A stretch of 9,045 nt of DNA, taken from assembly GCA_964605095.1 (NCBI GenBank), contig CAZSBS010000197.1, positions 1-9,045 of the forward strand. The letters are read 5' to 3'. Shown one piece after another: positions 1 to 5,384 of the stretch. The DNA comes from JAUWQU01 sp964605095. GTDB taxonomy: Bacteria; Planctomycetota; Phycisphaerae; SM23-33. Both the position numbers and the translations under genes were made by a program. The notes under the pieces are model-generated. The model ran no database searches. It was not told where the DNA came from and saw only the letters and a program-made list of their open reading frames with translations. Numbering within the stretch: position 1 is the first letter of the stretch; every line of letters begins with the position of its first letter.

Positions 1-2
1 CG

Positions 3-1433
3 TGGGGATACCTGCTGGCGGGGGTTTGCATCACTATTACGGCCTCGATGTTCACCGGGTCGGTGGCGCTGCTGTTTTCCGCCATAAATCGCAGGCCATA
101 CCTGGCCATCCTGGCCTCGCTGGGCATGGTGGCGTCGTTCTACGTGGTTGTGGGACTTGTGCTGCTGATGGTCTCGAGCATCGCCATGGCGGTGCTGGGC
201 AACAACGGGTTCTGCCTAGTGCTTTATGGAAACCCCGTCGCCGCTATGACCTACGAGACCATGTACCTGCTTAACCCCGCCTACAGGGTGTCGGGGTTCT
301 TCTGGCCTATACACTGTGTGGTCACGTTGGCGATGACGGTCGGGGTGCTGAAGATAGCCGAGATCGTCGTGCGAAGGAGCGCCCTGCGCAAGGCGGTTGG
401 GGTCCAGACAGCCATTGCCGACGTTTCGGCCATGACGGTGCGGGCCATGCACGCGGCGCCCGTGCTGATGCCTGCTGATGGCTCGCCCGTCGCGCGGGTT
501 GTCGAGTCGCCGCACTACGGGCCACGCGAGGATGCGCCGCCCCGCAAGCGATGGTGGAAGGCCCGCGGCTGGAATATCCAGCGGATGATCGGCAACTCGC
601 CGATCATCTGGCGCGAGCTTCGCAAGCCGCTGCTGCGCGACCGGATCGTGCAGATTGTGGCCATGTGCGCGGTGGTGTTCTACCTGATGTACACCTACGC
701 GATCCTCGGGGCGTCCGGGGCCATGAGCCGCCCCGAGACGCAGGCGTTCTTCGTCTGCATGTTCCTGCTGGCGGGGATGCTCTGCACGGCCATGGACTCT
801 GCCACGTGCATAGCCCCGGAAAAGCAGGCCCGCACCTGGCCGGCGCTGCTATGCACGCCGGTCAGCGATTGGCACATACTGCTCGGCAAAGCGGGGGGCA
901 CGGCGTTTCGCTGCCTGTCGGTGTGGATATTCCTGGCCGCTCACGTGGTGCTCTTCACGCTGCTGGGCTTCCTGCACCCAATCGCGATTATCCACGTGGG
1001 CTTGCTTGCGGCCTGGAGCGGCGTGTTTCTCACCTGCACGGGGGTGTACTTCTCGACGAAGTACAGAAGCGTGACGACGGCGCTGCTGATGAACCTCGGC
1101 CTGGCGGGCCTGCTGTGGGTGCTGCTGCCGGTGGGCGCCAACCTGCTGGGGGACGTCTTCGGCGACAGGGAGATATCCGAAAGCATCCTGGCCACCAACC
1201 CCGTCGTTCAGGCGTGGGTGGTCGTCGACGGGGCAACCAACACCAGCCATGATGTCGACGTCATACATACGTTCGCCGACGGCTCGCTACGCTACCGCTG
1301 GCCGGGAACACACTGCGGCTGGCTTCAGACGACGGGGATAATGCTGGCCAACACGCTCGGCTATGGCCTGGTGGCGTTGTGGCTTGCCTGGCGGACAAAG
1401 AAGATGTTCCGCCGCAACGTCTTCGACAATTGA
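3..1433 (+). CDS. ABC-2 type transporter permease, 5' end cut by window
   Basis: This is a polytopic inner-membrane protein, most likely the membrane subunit of an ABC transporter, with unknown substrate. The frame is open to the left edge, so the true start lies outside; 476 residues are visible. Hydrophobic helices lie at about residues 1-27, 33-62 and 98-118. A charged soluble stretch (about 120-200) follows, then a W-R-E-L-R-K-P motif from Trp203, then about six more helices. Such a motif just before a helix bundle, followed by an S-A-T-x-I-A-P-E-K-Q-A-R-T-W segment and L-L-x-T-P-x-S-D-W, resembles planctomycete-type ABC-2 permeases. The arrangement suggests two fused permease halves, with most of the first half missing here. 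No ATPase gene is visible; it would be expected upstream. The family call is from motif resemblance, not a search. The gene stops 209 bp before amt and has its own terminator, so it is probably not part of the nitrogen unit. Confidence 0.75.
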   Translation, partial: WGYLLAGVCITITASMFTGSVALLFSAINRRPYLAILASLGMVASFYVVVGLVLLMVSSIAMAVLGNNGFCLVLYGNPVAAMTYETMYLLNPAYRVSGFFWPIHCVVTLAMTVGVLKIAEIVVRRSALRKAVGVQTAIADVSAMTVRAMHAAPVLMPADGSPVARVVESPHYGPREDAPPRKRWWKARGWNIQRMIGNSPIIWRELRKPLLRDRIVQIVAMCAVVFYLMYTYAILGASGAMSRPETQAFFVCMFLLAGMLCTAMDSATCIAPEKQARTWPALLCTPVSDWHILLGKAGGTAFRCLSVWIFLAAHVVLFTLLGFLHPIAIIHVGLLAAWSGVFLTCTGVYFSTKYRSVTTALLMNLGLAGLLWVLLPVGANLLGDVFGDREISESILATNPVVQAWVVVDGATNTSHDVDVIHTFADGSLRYRWPGTHCGWLQTTGIMLANTLGYGLVALWLAWRTKKMFRRNVFDN

Positions 1434-1452
1434 CGCGCCAGACGTTTTTTTT
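1416..1452 (+). terminator. Intrinsic terminator of the permease gene
   Basis: Arms AACGTCT (1416-1422) and AGACGTT (1440-1446) are perfectly complementary and enclose a 17-nt loop. They are followed by a run of eight T (1445-1452), two of which pair in the stem. The left arm lies inside the last codons and the stop codon (1431-1433) is in the loop. The stem is short and the loop long, but the T tract is the best in the window. It would separate the permease from amt. Confidence 0.55.
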
Positions 1453-1573
1453 GCGCATGGCATTGACGAAATTGTGCGTGTGCCCCCAGCATAATGACAA
1501 TAATGTAACGCATGTTGCCTGGCCCGTTCGCGGCCATATTTACAAGTCGCTATTTTATAAGCCCTAACAAATC

Positions 1574-1589
1574 TGGCACGCCGTATGTA
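1574..1589 (+). promoter_or_regulatory. Possible sigma-54 promoter of amt-glnK
   Basis: TGGCACG (1574-1580) matches the sigma-54 -24 element exactly. After the correct 4-bp gap the -12 element is ATGTA instead of TTGCW, so the usual GC is GT. The first nine bases, TGGCACGCC, are identical to those of the much better sigma-54 promoter before the glutamine synthetase. Transcription would begin near 1600, leaving a leader of about 43 nt. No convincing -35/-10 pair is visible elsewhere in the 1453-1642 gap, which is more AT-rich than the genes. The call is tentative because of the poor -12 box. Confidence 0.4.
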
Positions 1590-1631
1590 ATTGTGCATGT
1601 GAGACTCATTGGATAGGCGGCAGATATTGTT

Positions 1632-1636
1632 AGGAG
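1632..1636 (+). promoter_or_regulatory. Ribosome binding site fixing the GTG start of amt
   Basis: AGGAG lies six bases before GTG at 1643. The next in-frame ATG (1694) would remove the start of the first membrane helix and has no comparable site, so the GTG is the better start. Confidence 0.7.
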
Positions 1637-1642
1637 ACACCC

Positions 1643-2869
1643 GTGCTAATAGCTGAAGCTGCGCCCGTGATCGACACGGGCACGACCGCGTGGATGCTCA
1701 CCGCCACGGCCCTGGTGCTGCTGATGACGCCGGGGCTGGGAATGTTCTACGGCGGACTCGTCCGGACCAAGAACGTCCTTGGCACTATGATGCACAGCTT
1801 CACGGCCATGGCCATTGTCGGCGTGCTGTGGGTGGTGTGCGGGTACTCGATGGCCTTCGGGACCACCCACGGCTGGTGCGGCTGGAACTGGGATTTCTTC
1901 ATGCTCAGCGGAATAGACACTTCCGTCATGAAGGATTACCGTATCCCCGAGTACGTCTTCGCGATGTTCCAGGGCAAGTTCGCGATCATAACGCCTGCCC
2001 TTATCGCCGGCGCGTTCGCCGAGCGGGTGCGTTTTCGCGGATACTGCGTGTTCATAGCGCTGTGGACGCTGGTCATCTACAACCCGCTGGCGCACTGGGT
2101 ATGGGGTGGGGGCTTCCTGACGGGCAAGGCGATCGACTTCGCCGGCGGGACCGTCATCCACATTTCCGCCGGCGTGTCGGCTCTGGTCTGCGCCTTGTAC
2201 CTCGGCGCGCGTCGCGGATACCCGCGTACGGCAATGAAGCCCAACAACCTGACCATGACTCTGGTTGGGGCGGGCCTGCTGTGGGTGGGGTGGTTCGGCT
2301 TCAACGCCGGAAGCGCCGTCTCGGCCGGGATGAAGACAGCCCAGGCTTTGACGGTCACCCAGATCGCCGCGGCGATGGGCGCGCTTACGTGGATCATTAT
2401 CGAAGGCATCCACCACCGCAAGGCGACGAGCCTGGGGCTGGCCTCGGGCATCCTGGCAGGGCTGGTGGCGATAACGCCTGCCGCCGGCGACGTGCTGCCC
2501 TACGGGGCTTTGGTCCTGGGAGCGGCAGCGGCGCTGGCATGCTACGGGGCGGTGCTGCTCAAGGCCAAGCTTGGCTATGACGACTCGCTGGACGTCTTTG
2601 GCGTACACGGCATCGCGGGCATCGTCGGGGCCGTGGGGCTGGCATTTCTGCTCAGGCCGGACGCGGCCCGCCCGCCGTTCCTGACTCAACTGTGGTACCA
2701 GGTGGAAGGCACCGGCCTGAGCCTTGGATACGCCGCGATCGGCACGCTTATACTTGTGGTGCTGGTGGACAGGACGCTTGGCTTGCGGATGACCAAAGAG
2801 GCGGAACTGGCCGGCATGGATCACAGCCTGCACGGCGAGACGGGCTACGGGCTGATCAACCCCAACTGA
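1643..2869 (+). CDS. amt: Ammonium transporter (Amt/MEP/Rh family)
   Basis: This is a channel-like inner-membrane protein that takes up ammonium; the family is trimeric with eleven helices per subunit. The 408-residue length is typical. Landmarks of E. coli AmtB are all present: the phenylalanine gate F113 (in M-F-Q-G-K-F) and F220 (in W-F-G-F-N-A-G-S), substrate-site W154 (V-W-G-G-G) and S224, D165 in D-F-A-G-G-T, and the twin pore histidines H173 and H322 (in D-V-F-G-V-H-G). The conserved C-terminal cytoplasmic tail begins near D376 and includes a G-M-D-x-S-x-H-G-E motif; in AmtB this tail contacts GlnK. No cleavable signal peptide is obvious. Translation starts at GTG. glnK follows after 20 bp, the classic amt-glnK operon, implying PII control of transport. 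Expression may depend on the sigma-54-like site upstream. Confidence 0.96.
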   Translation: MLIAEAAPVIDTGTTAWMLTATALVLLMTPGLGMFYGGLVRTKNVLGTMMHSFTAMAIVGVLWVVCGYSMAFGTTHGWCGWNWDFFMLSGIDTSVMKDYRIPEYVFAMFQGKFAIITPALIAGAFAERVRFRGYCVFIALWTLVIYNPLAHWVWGGGFLTGKAIDFAGGTVIHISAGVSALVCALYLGARRGYPRTAMKPNNLTMTLVGAGLLWVGWFGFNAGSAVSAGMKTAQALTVTQIAAAMGALTWIIIEGIHHRKATSLGLASGILAGLVAITPAAGDVLPYGALVLGAAAALACYGAVLLKAKLGYDDSLDVFGVHGIAGIVGAVGLAFLLRPDAARPPFLTQLWYQVEGTGLSLGYAAIGTLILVVLVDRTLGLRMTKEAELAGMDHSLHGETGYGLINPN

Positions 2870-2889
2870 CCGTGGGAGAAGGAAAGACC

Positions 2890-3234
2890 ATGAAGCTAAT
2901 CACGGCTATAATTCAGCCGGACAAACTGGACGCGGTTCGCGAGGCCCTCATCAGCGCGGAGATCATGCGGATCACCGTCAGCCGGTGCAGCGGGCACGGG
3001 CAGCATCAGCCGGAGAGCGAGCTGTACCGCGGGCAGGAGATCGTCCCGAACCTCATGCCGAAGGTCCGTCTGGACATCGCTTGCAACGAGGCGTTCGTGG
3101 AGATAACCATCAACGCCATTCTCGGCGCGGCCAAGCACGGGGCTGGGCAGATCGGCGACGGCAAGATCTTCATCACGAACCTGGAAGAGTGCATCCGCAT
3201 CCGCACGGAAGAGCGCGGCGGCACCGCGATATGA
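2890..3234 (+). CDS. glnK: Nitrogen regulatory protein PII (GlnB/GlnK family)
   Basis: This is a small trimeric cytoplasmic signal protein that senses 2-oxoglutarate and ATP/ADP; paired with amt it would block the ammonium pore when nitrogen is plentiful. It has 114 residues (usual 112-114). M-K-L-I-T-A-I-I-Q-P at the N-terminus, L-Y-R-G (45-48), a B-loop ending I-G-D-G-K (88-92) and I-R-I-R-T (102-106) are classic. R47, which plugs the AmtB pore in E. coli GlnK, is kept. Tyr51, the uridylylation site, is replaced by Ile, and Gln39, a 2-oxoglutarate contact, aligns with His. The B-loop is two residues longer than in E. coli GlnB. AAGGA (2879-2883) lies six bases before the ATG. An upstream in-frame GTG at 2872 would add six residues foreign to the family, so it was not chosen. 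Position after amt favours glnK over glnB. Confidence 0.95.
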   Translation: MKLITAIIQPDKLDAVREALISAEIMRITVSRCSGHGQHQPESELYRGQEIVPNLMPKVRLDIACNEAFVEITINAILGAAKHGAGQIGDGKIFITNLEECIRIRTEERGGTAI

Positions 3235-3263
3235 CCGGCCCAGGCGGGGTGGACCTCTTTGGC

Positions 3264-3291
3264 TTGACAGGGCCTCAAAACCTGGTGTATT
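3264..3291 (+). promoter_or_regulatory. Possible sigma-70 promoter of the sulfatase gene
   Basis: TTGACA (3264-3269) is a perfect -35 box. TGTATT (3286-3291) follows after 16 bp and matches TATAAT at four of six positions. A better -10 sequence, TATAAC (3309-3314), has no -35 box at the right distance. The 129-bp gap after glnK has no clear terminator, so readthrough from amt-glnK is also possible. No sigma-54 box is seen here. Confidence 0.4.
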
Positions 3292-3363
3292 CGCCGGGCA
3301 AGTTGCAGTATAACGGCTCCAGCCCGGGCACAATGCGCCGGCCAGTCAGGGAGCCAGCGGAAA

Positions 3364-5124
3364 ATGACGAGCAGAAGGCCGAACATCATCTTCGTATTGA
3401 CCGACGACCAGGGCTATGGCGATCTCGGCTGCCACGGCAACCAAGTCATCCGCACGCCGAACCTCGACCTTTTCCACGGCCAGTGCGTCCGGTTCACCGA
3501 CTACCATGTGGGCACCACGTGCGCCCCGACTCGCTCAGGCCTGATGACCGGGCACTACTGCAACAGCGCCGGCGTATGGCATACCATCGGCGGACGCTCG
3601 CTGATGCGCGAGGACGAGTGGACCCTCCCGGCCGCCCTGCGAGAGGCCGGGTACCGCACCGGACATTTCGGCAAGTGGCACCTGGGCGACGCCCATCCGT
3701 TCCTGCCGCACGAACGCGGGTTCGAGGTCTCCATCTATCACGGCGGCGGCGGCTTGGGCAACACGCCAGACGCCTGGGGCAACGACTACTTCGACGACAC
3801 TTACTTCGTGAACGGCGTGATGAAGAAGTTCACCGGCTACTGCACCGACGTCTTCTTCGGCGAGGCGATGAAGTTCATCGAACGGCACGCCGACGAGCCG
3901 TTCTTCTGCTATATCGCCACCAACGCCCCGCACGGGCCGCACTACGTCGAGAAGGAATACTCGGACATGTACGGCGGCTCGACACCGCACGCCGAGCGGG
4001 CGAAGTTCTACGGCATGGTGACCAACATCGACGAGAACTTCGGCAAGCTGCGTGCCAGGCTCGACGAGCTTGGCCTGACGGATGACACGGTCCTGATCTT
4101 CATGACCGACAACGGCACGGCCGGCGGGGTCGAGACCGACGCCAACGGCTTCGTCCAGGAAGGCCCCGGCACTTTTAACGCCCACATGCGGGGCCAGAAG
4201 GGATCGCCCTACGAGGGCGGCCATCGCGTGCCGCTGTTCATCCGCTACCCCGCCGGAGGAATCGCCGGCCCGCGCGACGTCGATGCCCTCACCAGCTACG
4301 TCGACTTCATGCCGACGCTGCTGGACCTCGCCCAAGTCAAGGTCCCGGCGGGGCGGTCTTTCCACGGCCGAAGCCTCCTGCCGCTCATCCGCGGCCAGGC
4401 CGACGAGTACTGGGCTCAGCGCGTGATTGTCGCAGACACACAGCGCGTCGCAACTCCCGTTCAGTGGCGGCTTAGCTCCGCCATGAAACAGAAATGGCGC
4501 CTCGTAAACGGCACGGAACTGTACGACCTGGGCGGCGACCCAGGCCAGCGGACAGACCTGGCCGACAAACATCCCGATGTCGTGGCTGAGATCCGGGGCG
4601 GTTATGAGAGATGGTGGGCAATCGTCTCCGAGCAGTTCGACCGCGACGTGCCGTTCGCCATAGGCGACACCGACGAGACGGTCCGCCTGACCACGCACGA
4701 CATCCGCAACGAGACCGCCGTCACCGCCTGGCACCAGTACCACGTGCGGACCGGCACTGCCGTCAGCGGCTGGTGGGAGATCGACGTCCGCAAGGCTGGG
4801 CGATATGCCTTCGAACTGCGCCGCTGGCCCGAAGAAGCGGGCCATGCCATCGCCGCCGGCATCGAGGGCGACGACGTCGAGTGGAGGCGCGACATCATAG
4901 ACCCCCAGCGCGCCGACCGCCACAGCGGCGGAGCGGCCTTGGACATACGCTGGGCCCAACTGACCATCCAGGGCAAGAACTGCCAGGCCGAAGTGGACGG
5001 CACCAAGTCGGCTGCGACGTTCGAAGTGGATTTGACAGTGGGGTCCGGCCATCTCTTCGCCGCCTTCTATGACAAGAAGGAACGCACAATAGCGCCGTAC
5101 TACATCTACATCCGAAAACTGTAA
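3364..5124 (+). CDS. Type I sulfatase (arylsulfatase-like)
   Basis: A sulfatase of the alkaline phosphatase superfamily, hydrolysing a sulfate ester; substrate unknown. The 586-residue protein starts P-N-I-I-F-V-L-T-D-D-Q-G-Y-G-D-L-G with metal-binding D14 and D15. C-A-P-T-R (53-57), with S-G-L-M-T-G after it, is the C-x-P-x-R signature whose Cys53 is converted to formylglycine. Other active-site candidates are K104 and H106 (F-G-K-W-H-L-G-D), H190, D249-N250 and K279. After the catalytic domain (to about 430) a C-terminal region (about 440-586) with W-W-E-I-D-V-x-K-A-G-R-Y-A-F-E-L-R-R-W-P-E-E looks like an all-beta accessory domain. No signal peptide is visible, so it is predicted cytoplasmic unless the start is wrong. 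AGGGAG (3348-3353) lies ten bases before the ATG. It requires a maturation enzyme encoded elsewhere. It lies between amt-glnK and glutamine synthetase without an obvious link to them. Confidence 0.93.
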   Translation: MTSRRPNIIFVLTDDQGYGDLGCHGNQVIRTPNLDLFHGQCVRFTDYHVGTTCAPTRSGLMTGHYCNSAGVWHTIGGRSLMREDEWTLPAALREAGYRTGHFGKWHLGDAHPFLPHERGFEVSIYHGGGGLGNTPDAWGNDYFDDTYFVNGVMKKFTGYCTDVFFGEAMKFIERHADEPFFCYIATNAPHGPHYVEKEYSDMYGGSTPHAERAKFYGMVTNIDENFGKLRARLDELGLTDDTVLIFMTDNGTAGGVETDANGFVQEGPGTFNAHMRGQKGSPYEGGHRVPLFIRYPAGGIAGPRDVDALTSYVDFMPTLLDLAQVKVPAGRSFHGRSLLPLIRGQADEYWAQRVIVADTQRVATPVQWRLSSAMKQKWRLVNGTELYDLGGDPGQRTDLADKHPDVVAEIRGGYERWWAIVSEQFDRDVPFAIGDTDETVRLTTHDIRNETAVTAWHQYHVRTGTAVSGWWEIDVRKAGRYAFELRRWPEEAGHAIAAGIEGDDVEWRRDIIDPQRADRHSGGAALDIRWAQLTIQGKNCQAEVDGTKSAATFEVDLTVGSGHLFAAFYDKKERTIAPYYIYIRKL

Positions 5125-5158
5125 CGCGAGACCACTTGGCCCATCCGGCGACAGTTTT
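5115..5158 (+). terminator. Possible weak terminator of the sulfatase gene
   Basis: AAAACTGT (5115-5122) and ACAGTTTT (5151-5158) are perfectly complementary over eight bases with a 28-nt loop. The left arm runs from the last sense codons into the first base of the stop codon (5122-5124). The stem is AT-rich and only four T close it, so termination efficiency is doubtful. Confidence 0.35.
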
Positions 5159-5180
5159 GTATCGAAATGCAGACCGGAGC

Positions 5181-5231
5181 TACAAAAATGTAACGCCGGC
5201 AAGCGAGCCGTTCAGGGCTGGCGTTGTTGTA
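5181..5231 (+). repeat. Inverted repeat upstream of the glutamine synthetase promoter
   Basis: AACGCCGGC (5192-5200) pairs with GCTGGCGTT (5217-5225) over nine bases with one G-T wobble around a 16-nt loop. TACAA (5181-5185) and TTGTA (5227-5231) extend it beyond an uneven bulge. There is no T tract, so it is a poor terminator. It ends 40 bp before the sigma-54 box, so it could instead be an activator site. Function is not established. Confidence 0.45.
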
Positions 5232-5271
5232 AGTGCTTGCAATGGAATTGGATGTGTGCTTTGTGTGATTG

Positions 5272-5287
5272 TGGCACGCCAAGTGCA
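5272..5287 (+). promoter_or_regulatory. Sigma-54 promoter of glutamine synthetase
   Basis: TGGCACG (5272-5278), four bases, then GTGCA (5283-5287) fits the sigma-54 consensus TGGCACG-N4-TTGCW at all specified positions but one (G for the first T of the -12 box). The GG and GC dinucleotides and their spacing are intact. Transcription should begin near 5298, giving a leader of about 87 nt. Sigma-54 promoters need an ATP-driven activator of the NtrC type, which is not encoded in this window. Sigma-54 control of glutamine synthetase under nitrogen limitation is well known in other bacteria. Confidence 0.75.
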
Positions 5288-5304
5288 TAAGTAGTCTCGT
5301 GTGT

Positions 5305-5368
5305 CCCCCTGGTCGGGCCCTATTTTCCCTGCGGGCCTGGAGGGGGTGGGAAAAGGAACAAGGGAAAA
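5305..5368 (+). promoter_or_regulatory. Structured 5' leader with possible pseudoknot
   Basis: Within the predicted glutamine synthetase leader, CCCCC (5305-5309) pairs with GGGGG (5342-5346), and TCGGGCCC (5313-5320) pairs with GGGCCTGG (5333-5340) with two wobbles. A small 3x1 internal loop separates the two stems. The 12-nt apical loop (5321-5332) contains TTTTCCCT (5323-5330), complementary to AGGGAAAA at 5361-5368 and, over seven bases, to GGGAAAA at 5348-5354. Pairing with the 5361 copy leaves a 14-nt connecting loop and would make an H-type pseudoknot ending five bases before the ribosome binding site. Pairing with the nearer copy leaves one connecting base and looks strained unless the lower stem opens. 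It matches no riboswitch class I recognise, and a role in translation control is inference. Confidence 0.45.
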
Positions 5369-5373
5369 GAATC

Positions 5374-5378
5374 AAGGA
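5374..5378 (+). promoter_or_regulatory. Ribosome binding site fixing the start of glutamine synthetase
   Basis: AAGGA sits six bases before ATG 5385, the same site and spacing as for glnK. It rules against the in-frame GTG at 5301, which would add 28 residues unlike the family and lies only about 3 nt after the predicted transcription start. Confidence 0.75.
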
Positions 5379-5384
5379 ATCACC

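Noticed and set aside
1475..1491. NtrC-like site TGC-N11-GCA upstream of amt.
   Set aside because: Only the outer triplets match; the inner ACC and GGT parts are absent, so chance explains it.
1463..1495. Sigma-70 promoter before amt from TTGACG (1463-1468) and CATAAT (1490-1495).
   Set aside because: The spacer would be 21 bp, too long for normal recognition.
1646..2833. Long minus-strand open frame opposite amt; a similar one at 3535-5202 opposite the sulfatase.
   Set aside because: Both lie almost entirely within strongly supported genes and have no family motifs; the amt shadow is dominated by His, Gln, Arg and Gly.
2692..2889. Upstream extension of the PII frame into amt.
   Set aside because: PII proteins begin at M-K-L-I-T-A-I-I; ATG 2890 has an ideal ribosome site, and the extension is out-of-frame amt sequence.
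3292..3307. Sigma-54 promoter before the sulfatase, suggested by TTGCA at 3303-3307.
   Set aside because: No TGGC element lies at the required distance; the nearest GG is several bases off.
5301..5384. GTG start for glutamine synthetase at 5301.
   Set aside because: It would be translated from the structured leader about 3 nt after the predicted transcription start, without a ribosome site, and adds residues unlike the family.
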